Assembly: GCF_001493375.1 (NCBI RefSeq)
Contig: NZ_LN929896.1
Location: 124,001-188,000 of the forward strand
Reading direction: 5' to 3'
DNA from: Streptomyces specialis
GTDB lineage: Bacteria > Actinomycetota > Actinomycetes > Streptomycetales > Streptomycetaceae
DNA length: 64,000 nt
Shown: positions 34,172-42,808 of the stretch, one piece after another
Layout: each line of letters opens with the position of its first letter
Position numbering within the stretch: position 1 is the stretch's first letter
Made by a program: the position numbers and the translations under genes
Notes under the pieces: model-generated
Database searches by the model: none
Told to the model about the DNA's origin: nothing
The model's input: only the letters and a program-made list of their open reading frames with translations

Positions 34172-34513
34172 ATGCGAAGCGTCGCCTTCCCGCCGCCGGA
34201 CCCCTGCACGAACTACCGCACCGCGCTCCTCTCCTCGTATGACGAGAGCGTCGCCGTGCTGGGTCACCACCACTACCCCTGGGTCGCCTTCGCGAGGGCC
34301 GACGAAGAGGTGAATCATTCACCTGGATTTCTTCCGCCCCCGTCCTGGGCGGAACACTTCGTGTGGGCGGGCTTCGAGCCCCTCTCCGCGGAGTTCCTGA
34401 GCACGCCCACGGCCGACGCGGATCTGTCGGAGCTGCTCCCCTATGAAAAGGCCCAGGTCAAGGTGTGGAAACCCGGGACCATCGGCGCCATCGTCTTCAA
34501 CTGGTGGGGATGA
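34172..34513 (+). CDS. Hypothetical protein
   Basis: A frame of 113 codons ending at TGA 34511-34513. The second half looks like real protein (VLGHHHYPWVAFAR; WAEHFVWAGFEPLS; KVWKPGTIGAIVFNWWG), with aromatic-rich strands and good codon use; the part upstream of 34172 is less convincing, and the start is uncertain (frame is open to 33965). No family is recognised. It lies before an adapter-like joint, so its true downstream neighbour is unknown. Confidence 0.4.
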   Translation: MRSVAFPPPDPCTNYRTALLSSYDESVAVLGHHHYPWVAFARADEEVNHSPGFLPPPSWAEHFVWAGFEPLSAEFLSTPTADADLSELLPYEKAQVKVWKPGTIGAIVFNWWG

Positions 34514-34604
34514 GCCCGGGTATGGCCTCCGCGTTCCTCCACCTGGCGGGTCCGGCGTTCACCGGTCCCGGTGGGGCGGGGTGATCAGGGGGATGCCCGG
34601 CCAC

Positions 34605-34828
34605 GCCGCGGTCTCCTTTACACATCCGACGCTGCCGACGAAGAGGGTAGAGAGAAAGGTCGAGGTGCACGTGAGATTAAAAAACAAATCGGATCTACAC
34701 ACACGAGATACGACACGACACATGCACGGACACACGATATCGCAACACCGAACAGGATAGAGGAGCGGTGCATTTAAGGCGGATGACAAACCTCTGCGTC
34801 GGCCGCGGGAGATGTATGTAAGAGTGAG
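34605..34828. other. Adapter-like junction
   Basis: TCTCCTTTACACATC and GACGCTGCCGACGA (34611-34642) are a nearly intact mosaic end plus transposon arm, followed by an AT-rich tract with GATCTACAC, and on the right a mutated arm ending GATGTATGTAAGAG (34811-34824). It cuts the C-terminus of the ClpN-HTH gene. Real contiguity across it is not shown. Confidence 0.85.
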
Positions 34829-34829
34829 G

Positions 34830-35555
34830 CGTCAGGGCGGCGAGGGTGGTGGTGACGAACTCCTCGACGGCCGGCTTCTCCACGCCGAGGCCCGAGAGCA
34901 CTCCGCTGCCGTCCTCGAACTCCAGCAGCGCCAGCAGGAGATGCTCGGTCCCGATGTAGTTGTGCCCCAGCCGCAGGGCCTCGCGGAAGGTGAGTTCGAG
35001 CGCCTTCTTGGCGGCGGAGTCGTAGGGGATGAGGGCCGGCGGCTCGCCGTCCTCCATCGGGGCCGGGAGGGCGGCCGTGGCCGCCGCCCGGACGGCCTCC
35101 GGCGTCACGCCCAGGTCCACGAGCGCGCGCACGGCGAGCCCTTCCGGCTCGGCGAGGAGGCCGAGGACGAGGTGCGGGGGCCGGATCCGGTCGTTCCGCG
35201 CCGCGCGCGCTTCGTTCTGCCCGGCCATCACGACGTTCTTCGCCCGGGGGGTGAACCGGCCGAAGCCCTGGCTCGGGTCGAGGTCCGGCGCCGCGTCCGA
35301 CTCCTTGGCGACGAACCGCTTCTGCGCCGCCTGCCTGCTGACGCCCATGCTCCGGCCGATGTCCGTCCAGGACGCGCCGGAGCGCCGCGCCTGGTCCACG
35401 AAGTGGCCGATGAGGTGATCGGCCACGTCGCCGAGGTGATCGGCGGCGATCACGGCGTCGGCGAGCTGGTCGAGGGCGTCGGTGTGGGCCGCCTTGATGA
35501 CATCGATGAGGTCGTCGAGGCGGACGGGATTGGTCATGCGAAGAGGATCAACCAT
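34830..35555 (-). CDS. HTH plus Clp N-terminal domain protein (C-terminus cut by adapter)
   Basis: Residues about 10-85 hold a helix-turn-helix region (ASWTDIGRSMGVSRQAAQKRF); residues about 100-240 hold two Clp N repeats (FTPRAKNVVMAGQNEARAAR; HLVLGLLAEPEGLAV; KKALELTFREALRLGHNYIG; EHLLLALLEFEDGSGVLSGL). Such proteins are putative regulators that may sense substrates through the Clp-N fold; they lack an AAA ATPase. ATG 35555 or 35537 may start translation; 35537 fits the family, 35555 has an AAGG upstream. The last few residues and stop are lost at 34828. Two operator-like repeats overlap the start region. Confidence 0.8.
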
Positions 35556-35557
35556 GC

Positions 35558-35604
35558 GTCAACCTTAAGTTGACACCTGCCCGACTGTCAACCCGACGTT
35601 GACA
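35558..35604. promoter_or_regulatory. Tandem operator GTCAAC-N5-GTTGAC x 2
   Basis: GTCAAC-CTTAA-GTTGAC (35558-35574) and TGTCAAC-CCGAC-GTTGACA (35586-35604) are perfect inverted repeats with centres 29 bases apart. They lie just ahead of the ClpN-HTH start and overlap the end of the sirtuin gene. Autoregulation by the HTH protein is the simplest reading. Confidence 0.7.
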
Positions 35605-36376
35605 CTCCGCCGGGCCCGGTGGTCAGCCGTTCCAGCAGCGCCGGGAACGAGGTGCCGATCGGCTCCCGGATCACCTCGTCCGCGAGGTCGTCGTACGGGG
35701 TCGGCTCGGCGTTGACGATGATCAGGCGGGCGCCGTGGTCCGCCGCGACCCCGGGGAGGGAGGCGGCGGGCCGCACCTGGAGGCTGCTGCCGACCACGAT
35801 GAACACGTCACAGGCCCGCGCGATCGCCACCGCCTCCCCCAGCCGCTCCGGGTCCAGCGCCTGCCCGAACATCACGGTGGCCGTCTTCAGGATGCCGCCG
35901 CCCTCCTCGCACGCCGGGTCCGGCTCCCCCGCCTCCACCCGCGCCACCGCGTCCTCCGTCGTGCCGCGCGCGCCGCAGACGACGCACAGCACGGACCGGG
36001 CGTTGCCGTGCAGTTCGACGACCTTGCGCGGGGACAGCCCGGCGGCCTGGTGGAGGCCGTCCACGTTCTGCGTGATGACGCGGACGGGTACCCCCGACCG
36101 CTCCAGCCGGACGATCGCCTCGTGCGCGGCGTTCGGCGCGGCCCGGAACACCGGGCTGTCGCGGCGCATCAGCCACGAACGGCGGCGGACGTCCGCGTCG
36201 TTGAGGTAGTAGTCGTAGGTGACCAGCTTCTCGGCCTCGGGGTCGCGCCGCCACAGGCCGGACGGCCCCCGGTAGTCGGGGATGCCGGAGTCCGTCGAGA
36301 TACCGGCACCGCTGAGGATGGCCACCAGCGGGCGCCCGCCGGGGTCCTGGCTCTCGCCGCCGCTCATGCGCGTCAT
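35588..36376 (-). CDS. NAD-dependent protein deacylase, sirtuin family
   Basis: A 262-residue sirtuin with GAGISTDSGIPDYRG near residue 23, TQNVDGLHQAAG near 103, the catalytic His in ELHGNARS, and VVGSSLQVRPAA and VNAEPTPYD later. These enzymes remove acyl groups from lysines using NAD. The zinc module has CVVC, but the second pair is reduced to a single Cys (PDPACEEGGG, where family members have CxxCGG), so one of four zinc ligands is missing. ATG 36376. Codes just upstream of the ClpN-HTH gene. Confidence 0.85.
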   Translation of the reverse strand: MTRMSGGESQDPGGRPLVAILSGAGISTDSGIPDYRGPSGLWRRDPEAEKLVTYDYYLNDADVRRRSWLMRRDSPVFRAAPNAAHEAIVRLERSGVPVRVITQNVDGLHQAAGLSPRKVVELHGNARSVLCVVCGARGTTEDAVARVEAGEPDPACEEGGGILKTATVMFGQALDPERLGEAVAIARACDVFIVVGSSLQVRPAASLPGVAADHGARLIIVNAEPTPYDDLADEVIREPIGTSFPALLERLTTGPGGVSTSG

Positions 36377-36673
36377 GCCGGAAAGCCTAGGCTCCGCCGC
36401 CCGTTCACCCCGATCACCACCGGTCCCGCGCGCCCGGCTCGGTGACCTGGGCGGCGCGGATTGGCCGGAAAACCCTCACCGGACCCCGACAGCGCGACCA
36501 CGGCGTGACCGTCGTGGGACCCTGGGTGGCGGAACGCCGGAACGGCCCGCCACTTCGCGCGCCGGCCGTCCGCACACACTCGCGGAACGGGCAAAGGCCG
36601 GAAAGAGCAGCTCGAAAACAACCCGTAACCAACCGGGAACACGATCAGCAACCGACTTGGGTTCAGTACCGTT
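36377..36673. other. Divergent intergenic region
   Basis: About 300 bases between the sirtuin (minus) and the hypothetical gene (plus). Nothing is recognised apart from a lower-GC end (36610-36670) with TTGGGTTCAGTACC close to the plus-strand start, which may hold its promoter. Confidence 0.3.
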
Positions 36674-37981
36674 ATGGCGGATGTGCGCTTGGCTCAGCAC
36701 GATATGACGGCCCGGTTGGCCGCCTTCACGACCGAACTCCGGGCGGTCACACATGTTCTCGACCCGGACGACGGCTGGTTCGCGGCCTTCGGCCGGCGCA
36801 ACGGCGAGCAGCTACAGGCATGGCTGACGGGCCGTGAACTACCGCCCTGGGACGCCGTCGCCGACCTGCTCCAGGATCTGGCGGGCCGTCAAGGCCCGGC
36901 CGCCGCGCAGCAGATGGGTCAGCGTCTGCGCGACGCCTACGACGCCACCACCCGCGCCGAGGACGCGCTGCCCGGCGGCCGGGAGACGCTCACCCGCCGG
37001 CTGCTGGAACTCGACCGGGCCCAGCGCGAAGTCGAGACGCGGGAACGGCAGTTGGCCGCCGCCGAGGAGACCGCCCGGCGGACGGGCCGGGAGTTCGACG
37101 CCGAACGGTTCGCCGCGCTGCGGCTGTGGGCGCGGGACGACCAGGGGCGGTTGCTGTCCCGCCGCGCCGAGACGCGGGCCCGCCTCGACGCGCTGGGCGC
37201 CGGGGTCCCCGAGACGTCCTCGCCGGCCCCCGCGCCGGCCCCCGTGGTCAAGGCCGTGCGGCGCCCGCGCGGCGCGCGGTTCGCCGGTCTCGACGAGACG
37301 GCGGCCCCGACCGCGGCGCCGGTGCCCGTGCCCGCGCCCGTCATCCCGGCCGACCCCGAGACCGAGACGGGCGGGGCCCCGCCGCTGAGGGGTTCCCGGT
37401 TCGCCGGGGCGGTGCGGGTGGAGATCAGACCCGAGCCGCGGTTCTCACCGACCCCGGAGGATCACCGGGCCGCTCTCGACATCGCCGAGCGACTGCGGCA
37501 GTTGCGCGCCGACGGGCTCAACGGCGCGGCACACGTGGTGCTGTGCGAGGCCGCGAGCGGCCCGCCCGAGCGACTCCCGGCGCTGGTGGCCGAGATGGAA
37601 CGCACCGGCATGCTCTCCGACCTGACCACCCTGCTGTGGGAGGCCGCCACGCTGCCGCCGGGGCCGCTGGTCTCGGCGGCGGAGGCCCTGGCCGAGGCGG
37701 GCCGGGAGCGGGACTGCGGCCAGTTGCTGCGCCAGGGCGCGGCGCGCCCGGCGACCGAGGCGGGCAGCATCGCGGCCGAGCTGTGGTCGGCGGGCCACGG
37801 CAAGGAGGCCGTCACCCTGCTGGCGGCGCTCGTCCAGGCCAGGACGGCGGAGGAGGCCGCCCGCGCGGCGGCCACGGCGCCCGAGGTCGTGGTGCCCCTG
37901 CTGCTGGACGCCGCCAGCAAGGTCTCCCCGAGCCACCACTACGCGGTGACCAGCGAGCTGCGCCGGGCCGGCGTCGCCTGA
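36674..37981 (+). CDS. Conserved hypothetical protein with coiled coil
   Basis: A 435-residue protein. Residues about 10-90 are an alpha-helical start (WFAAFGRRNGEQLQAWLTG), about 105-170 a charged coiled coil (ELDRAQREVETRERQLAAAE), about 180-270 a Pro/Ala-rich linker with two RGxRFAG motifs (RGARFAGLDE and RGSRFAGAVR), and about 275-435 a helical domain. No family with known function is recognised. Similar conserved proteins occur in Streptomyces. It stands alone, 95 bases before the phosphatase gene. Confidence 0.6.
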   Translation: MADVRLAQHDMTARLAAFTTELRAVTHVLDPDDGWFAAFGRRNGEQLQAWLTGRELPPWDAVADLLQDLAGRQGPAAAQQMGQRLRDAYDATTRAEDALPGGRETLTRRLLELDRAQREVETRERQLAAAEETARRTGREFDAERFAALRLWARDDQGRLLSRRAETRARLDALGAGVPETSSPAPAPAPVVKAVRRPRGARFAGLDETAAPTAAPVPVPAPVIPADPETETGGAPPLRGSRFAGAVRVEIRPEPRFSPTPEDHRAALDIAERLRQLRADGLNGAAHVVLCEAASGPPERLPALVAEMERTGMLSDLTTLLWEAATLPPGPLVSAAEALAEAGRERDCGQLLRQGAARPATEAGSIAAELWSAGHGKEAVTLLAALVQARTAEEAARAAATAPEVVVPLLLDAASKVSPSHHYAVTSELRRAGVA

Positions 37982-38076
37982 ACCCGCGCCCGGCGGATCG
38001 CCGCCGGACGGCCCGCCGCCGTCTCAGCCCTCGACCCCCGGCGGGCATGTCGGACGTGTCATGTTTCGATGGACAC

Positions 38077-38910
38077 ATGATCGACGAAAAGCTGGTGGCG
38101 GATGTCGAGGCCGCGGTGCGTGAGGCGGCGGCCGTGGAGATCATGCCGCGCTGGCAGCGCCTGGCCGCGCACGAGGTGACCGTCAAGTCCGGACCGCACG
38201 ACCTGGTGACCATCGCCGACCGCAACGCCGAACGGCGTCTGGCGGGCGAGTTGACCCGCATCCTGCCCGGGTCGGCGGTGGTGGGCGAGGAGAGCGTGCA
38301 CGAGGACCCCGAGGGCTACGCGGCCCTGCGGGGCGACGCTCCGGTGTGGATCGTCGATCCGGTCGACGGCACCCGCCAGTTCGTGCGCGGCGAACCCGGG
38401 TTCTGCACCCTGGTCGCCCTGGCGCACCGAGGCGAGGTGCTCGCCTCCTGGACCTACGCCCCGGCGCGCGAGTCTCTCGCGCACGCCCGGCGCGGAGCGG
38501 GCGCGTGGCTGAACGGCGAGCCGCTCACCGCGGGCTCCCCGCCGTCCGGCAAGGTGCTGGAGGTGGCGTGCTCCCACCCCGACTACACCACCCACGACCA
38601 GAAGCGCGCCTTGTCGGGCCTGTGGACGGACGGCGTCGCGCCCCGCCCCTGCGGCTCGGCCGGTCTGGAGTACCTGGCCGTCGCCTCCGGACACCTGGAC
38701 GCGGTCGCGTTCAGTTGGGAACTGGCCTGGGACCACGCCGCCGGACTGCTGCTCGTCGGTGAGGCCGGTGGCGCTCATCTGACGATCAGCGGCGAGTCGT
38801 TCGCTCTCGCCGGGGACAACGCGCTGCCGTTCACGGCGGCGCGTGACGAGGCCACCGCTCGGCGTATCCTCGGGTTCCTGACCGCGGGCCGCCCCGGAGC
38901 GGTCGCCTGA
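38077..38910 (+). CDS. Inositol monophosphatase family protein
   Basis: A 277-residue Mg-dependent phosphatase with LVTIADRNAERRL near residue 45, the metal-binding GEES near 72, WIVDPVDGTRQFVRG near 90 (DPxDGT motif) and WDHAAGLLLVGEAGG near 215. The family cleaves inositol phosphate, fructose bisphosphate, PAP or histidinol phosphate; which one is not clear. ATG 38077 is chosen; other in-frame ATG codons lie upstream at 38047 and 38061 is out of frame. Single gene followed by an oxidoreductase gene. Confidence 0.85.
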   Translation: MIDEKLVADVEAAVREAAAVEIMPRWQRLAAHEVTVKSGPHDLVTIADRNAERRLAGELTRILPGSAVVGEESVHEDPEGYAALRGDAPVWIVDPVDGTRQFVRGEPGFCTLVALAHRGEVLASWTYAPARESLAHARRGAGAWLNGEPLTAGSPPSGKVLEVACSHPDYTTHDQKRALSGLWTDGVAPRPCGSAGLEYLAVASGHLDAVAFSWELAWDHAAGLLLVGEAGGAHLTISGESFALAGDNALPFTAARDEATARRILGFLTAGRPGAVA

Positions 38911-38946
38911 CCCGAACTTCGATCTCACCGGCGAGGGGAGCCGTAA

Positions 38947-40368
38947 GTGCCGTCCTTGTGTGACGCCGTCGTCGTGGGAGCGGGGCCGAACGGGCTGACG
39001 GCCGCCGTCGAGCTGGCCCGCCGGGGCCTGTCGGTCGAGGTGTTCGAGGCCAAGGAGACCGTCGGCGGCGGCGCCCGGACGGAGGAGCTGACGCTGCCGG
39101 GCTTCCGGCACGACCCGTGCTCGGCCGTCCACCCCATGGGCGTCGGCTCCCCCGCGTTCAACCGGATGCCGCTGGAGAAGTACGGCCTGACCTGGCTGCA
39201 CCCCGAGCTGGCCCTGGCCCACCCCTTCCCCGACGGCCGCGCCGCCGTGCTCTCCCCCTCGCCGGGGGAGACGGCCGCCTCGCTCGGCCCGCGCGACGCC
39301 GGGACGTACCGGCGGATGCTCGCGCCCTATCTCGGCAAGTGGGAGACGCTCGTCGGGGACTTCCTCAAGGTGCCCTGGGACGGGCCGCCGCGCGACCCGG
39401 TCACCCTGGCGCGGTTCGGCGTCAACGGCATCCAGCCCGTCTCCTGGCTGACCCGCCGCTTCCGCGACGAGCCCGCCCGCGCCCTGCTGTCCGGCCTGGC
39501 CGGGCACGTCATCGCGCCCACGACCACGCTCGCGACCAGCGCCATCGCCCTGGTGTTCGCGCTGGCCGCGCACGAGGTCGGCTGGCCGGTGGCGCGCGGC
39601 GGGTCGCAGGCGATCTCGGACGCGCTCGCCGGGTACCTGCGCGCGCTCGGCGGGACCGTGCACACCGGCGTCGAGGTGAAACGGCTGGACGAGCTGCCGC
39701 CCGCGCGGGCGTACGTCTTCGACACCTCGCCCACCGCGCTCGCCAGGATCGCCGGGCTCGGCCGGGCGTTCGACCACTTCCGGTACGGCGCCGCCGTGTT
39801 CAAGATCGACTACGCGCTGGACGGCCCGGTGCCGTGGCGCTCCGAGGCGGCGCGGCGGGCCGGCCCCGTCCACCTCGGGCCCGGCACCCGCGAGATCAAC
39901 GCGGCCCTGCGCGCGGCGGCCGTGGACGGCCGCGCGCCGGACGTGCCGTTCCTGATCACCTCCCAGCCCGGCGTGGTGGACCCCTCGCGGGCACCGGAGG
40001 GCAAGCAGGTGTTCTGGGTCTACGGACATGTGCCCAACGGGTGGGACGGCGATCTCACTGACGCGATCGAACGGCAGATCGAGCGGTTCGCGCCCGGCTT
40101 CCGCGATCTGGTGCTGGCCCGCGCGACCGCCGGGCCCGCCGAGCTGGAGCGCCGCAACGCGAACTACGTGGGCGGCGACATCGCGTGCGGCGCGTTCTCC
40201 GGCCTCCAGACGATGTTCCGGCCCCGGGCCCGGTTCAACCCGTACGCCACCGCGCACCCCGCCGTCTTCCTCTGCTCGTCCGCCTCCTGGCCCGCGCCCG
40301 GGGTGCACGGCATGTCGGGCCACAACGCGGCCAAGGCCGTCTGGCGCCGGCTGCGCCGCGCGGTCTGA
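38947..40368 (+). CDS. NAD(P)/FAD-dependent oxidoreductase (CrtI-like amine oxidase fold)
   Basis: A 473-residue flavoprotein with the FAD-binding DAVVVGAGPNGLTAAVELAR at its start, VEVFEAKETVGGGARTEELT, and a C-terminal WPAPGVHGMSGHNAAKAVW FAD-binding segment. This is the phytoene-dehydrogenase-related class; no carotenoid genes are nearby, so the substrate is open. GTG 38947 has AGGGGAG before it. Stands alone before the glycerate kinase gene. Confidence 0.85.
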   Translation: MPSLCDAVVVGAGPNGLTAAVELARRGLSVEVFEAKETVGGGARTEELTLPGFRHDPCSAVHPMGVGSPAFNRMPLEKYGLTWLHPELALAHPFPDGRAAVLSPSPGETAASLGPRDAGTYRRMLAPYLGKWETLVGDFLKVPWDGPPRDPVTLARFGVNGIQPVSWLTRRFRDEPARALLSGLAGHVIAPTTTLATSAIALVFALAAHEVGWPVARGGSQAISDALAGYLRALGGTVHTGVEVKRLDELPPARAYVFDTSPTALARIAGLGRAFDHFRYGAAVFKIDYALDGPVPWRSEAARRAGPVHLGPGTREINAALRAAAVDGRAPDVPFLITSQPGVVDPSRAPEGKQVFWVYGHVPNGWDGDLTDAIERQIERFAPGFRDLVLARATAGPAELERRNANYVGGDIACGAFSGLQTMFRPRARFNPYATAHPAVFLCSSASWPAPGVHGMSGHNAAKAVWRRLRRAV

Positions 40369-40447
40369 CCGTCGCACCGGACGCCGGTCCGGGTGTGGGC
40401 GCGGACGGCCGTGGATAGGGTCGGCCCGAGGCACCGAGGAGGCCGAC

Positions 40448-41578
40448 ATGACCGGGAACGTGCTCATCGCCGCGGACAAGTTCAAGGGTTCGCTGACGGC
40501 CGCCGAGGTCGGGCGGCATGTCGCGGCCGGTATCCGCGCCGTGCGGCCGGCGGCGGGGATCGAGTCGCTGCCGGTCGCCGACGGCGGCGACGGAACGGTC
40601 GACGCGGCCGTCGCGGGCGGCTTCACCGCCCGGGAGGTCGAGGTCACCGGACCGCTGGGGCTGCCGGTCACCGCGTCGTTCGCGCTGCGCGACGACGTCG
40701 CCGTGGTCGAGATGGCGCAGGCGTCGGGGCTGCGGCTGCTGCCGCCGTTCACGTTCGCGCCGATGACCGCGACCACGTTCGGCACCGGCGAGCTGATCAC
40801 GGCTGCCCTCGACGCCGGGGCGCGCACGGTCGTGCTCGGCGTCGGCGGCTCGGCCACCACGGACGGCGGCGCCGGGATGCTGACCGCCCTCGGCGCCAGG
40901 CTGCTGGACGCCGACGGCGACCCGCTGCCGCACGGCGGCGGACCGCTGCGCGAGCTGACCGAGGCCGACCTGTCCGGGCTCGATCCCCGGCTGAAGGACA
41001 CGGAGTTCGTCCTCGCGAGCGACGTGGACAACCCGCTGACCGGGCCGAACGGCGCCGCCGCCGTCTACGGCCCGCAGAAGGGCGCCGACCCGGTCGAGGT
41101 CGAGGCGCTGGACGGCGCCCTGACGAACCTGTCCCGCGTCCTGGAGCGCACCCTGGGCGCGCGCGCCGCCGACGCGGCCCGGGCGCCCGGTGCGGGAGCG
41201 GCGGGCGGCGTCGGCTTCGGCGCGCTCCTCGGCCTGAACGCCGTCTTCCGGCCCGGCATCGACGTGCTGCTCGACGTCCTCGGCTTCACCGCCGCCCTCG
41301 ACCGCGCCGATCTGGTGATCACCGGCGAGGGCTCCCTGGACGAGCAGACCCTCCGCGGCAAGGCCCCGGCCGGTGTCGCGGCGGCGGCACGCGCGGCCGG
41401 TAAACCGGTCGTCGCGGTCTGCGGCAGGCTGACCCTGGACGAGGACACCCTGCGTGCCGCCGGGATCGACCGGGCCTATCCCCTGACCGACGAGGAGCCC
41501 GACCCCGCCGTCTGCGTCGCCCGGGCCGCCCCCCTGCTGGAACGCGTCGCCCGCCGCGTCGCCGAGAACCACCTCTGA
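40448..41578 (+). CDS. Glycerate kinase
   Basis: A 376-residue GarK-family enzyme: VLIAADKFKGSLTAAEV at the start, SLPVADGGDGTVDA near 40, VLGVGGSATTDGGAGML near 137, DVDNPLTGPNGAA near 195 and VITGEGSLDEQT near 298. It phosphorylates D-glycerate to 2-phosphoglycerate with ATP. In this window it makes sense with glyoxylate made from allantoin/ureidoglycolate downstream, although glyoxylate carboligase and tartronate semialdehyde reductase are not seen. ATG 40448 with GAGGAGG upstream. Confidence 0.9.
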   Translation: MTGNVLIAADKFKGSLTAAEVGRHVAAGIRAVRPAAGIESLPVADGGDGTVDAAVAGGFTAREVEVTGPLGLPVTASFALRDDVAVVEMAQASGLRLLPPFTFAPMTATTFGTGELITAALDAGARTVVLGVGGSATTDGGAGMLTALGARLLDADGDPLPHGGGPLRELTEADLSGLDPRLKDTEFVLASDVDNPLTGPNGAAAVYGPQKGADPVEVEALDGALTNLSRVLERTLGARAADAARAPGAGAAGGVGFGALLGLNAVFRPGIDVLLDVLGFTAALDRADLVITGEGSLDEQTLRGKAPAGVAAAARAAGKPVVAVCGRLTLDEDTLRAAGIDRAYPLTDEEPDPAVCVARAAPLLERVARRVAENHL

Positions 41579-41610
41579 CCCGCGCGCCCCGCGCACGGGA
41601 ACCGCCGCCG

Positions 41611-42109
41611 TCACGCCGCGACCAGCAACGCCTCCGCCCCGACCGGGCGGTGGGCCGCGGCCTGGAAGACCCGCACGCTCCGCGCGTTGCCCGGTGCCTG
41701 CTGGGCCCACAGCGGCTCGCCGTCCGGGACGAGATGGCGGGTGGCCGTGGCCAGGGCGCGATCCAGGCCCCGGCCACGGGCCGCCTCGTCCACCTCGATC
41801 GCCGTCTCCCGGCGCCCGGCGACGCCGCGCCCGAGCACCCCGATCCCGCCCTCGGCGGCGGACACCCGCACGCCGTCGCGGAACCTCAGCGCCCGCGCCA
41901 CCCCCGGATGCTCCTGGCGCCCGATCTCGCGCAGCGCCAACTCCGGGCGGCCCGGGAGGGGTTGGGCGACGGTCAGCAGGTGGACGGTGTCGGCGCGCCG
42001 GCCGGTGCGGGCCGACAGCGCAGTGAGGAACGCCGGACGCCAGGGAGTCGGCGGAGCACGCGCGCAGCGCCGCCCGGATCCAGTCCTCGTCCTCGCGGGT
42101 GAAGATCAC
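41611..42109 (-). pseudogene. GNAT acetyltransferase, frameshifted
   Basis: The C-terminal part reads well from about 42035 down to 41611 (AFLTALSARTGRR; DTVHLLTVAQPLPG; EVDEAARGRGLDRALATATR with the acetyl-CoA loop). The N-terminal part (VIFTREDEDWIRAALRACSA) lies in another frame, and the shift falls near 42030-42040. The usual start is also unclear, since only GTG 42109 is available. Either a one-base sequencing error or a decaying gene. Substrate is unknown. Confidence 0.55.
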
Positions 42110-42235
42110 CGCGTGCGCGGTGAACGCGACGACCCCGGCGTCGCGTTCACCCGGGCGGCGGGATCACCGTGCACCCGCCGTCCGGCGGCGGGAGATCCCA
42201 TCGCGCGGGCCGTTCATGGCGTCCGAACGGGCGGG

Positions 42236-42808
42236 TCAGGGGTTGGTGGTGGAGACGACATAGACCCGGGGCCGCTCTTCCCGCGTCAGATCGACCGTGA
42301 CCGACACCTCGGGCTCCTGCTCCGACTGCTGCACGACCGTGCCCGCGAAGGTCCGCGTGGGATCGTCGAGTTGCCAGCCGATCACGTCCGCGCGCGACCG
42401 GCCGATGGTCACGGTGGCCTCGGCCAGCGCCGACCGGTCCGTTCCCAACTCCTCCAGGAACGCGGTGAGCTGGCCGGGCGAGCACCGGAACTCCACGTAC
42501 AGCGTGGACTCGTCCCAGGAGTTCGTCTCGTAATACCCCACGTACCCGGCGCCGTTGGGGATCGGCACGTCGTAGATGCGGCGCATCACCTTGCTCGGCC
42601 ACTCGTAGATCAGCGCGCGCGCCGACGCCGAACGGGCCTTGTCCTCGCCGCTGTCGCGGCTCTGGTAGGCGGACAGCGCGAGATACGCGGCCGGGATCGC
42701 GATCAGCAGGAAGACGACGATCGCCGCGAGCCAGCGGTGGCGCGGTCGCCTCGGGGGCCGCTGCGGGGAGGCGCCCACGCCGGACGCGCTCGTGGGGGCG
42801 CCGGTCAT
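42236..42808 (-). CDS. Single-TM hypothetical protein
   Basis: A 190-residue protein with a Pro/Arg-rich N-terminus, one membrane segment (WLAAIVVFLLIAIPAAYLAL, about residues 27-46) and an extracytoplasmic domain with two well separated parts (YVEFRCSPGQLTAFLEELG; ADVIGWQLDDPTRTFAG; VSVTVDLTREERPRVYVVST). No family is recognised. ATG 42808 overlaps the ROK kinase stop by four bases (ATGA), so it is translated with it. Confidence 0.6.
   Translation of the reverse strand: MTGAPTSASGVGASPQRPPRRPRHRWLAAIVVFLLIAIPAAYLALSAYQSRDSGEDKARSASARALIYEWPSKVMRRIYDVPIPNGAGYVGYYETNSWDESTLYVEFRCSPGQLTAFLEELGTDRSALAEATVTIGRSRADVIGWQLDDPTRTFAGTVVQQSEQEPEVSVTVDLTREERPRVYVVSTTNP

Noticed and set aside
34680..34770. 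AT-rich stretch that could be a mobile element end or foreign DNA
   Set aside because: It sits between two adapter remnants and looks like low-quality read filler.
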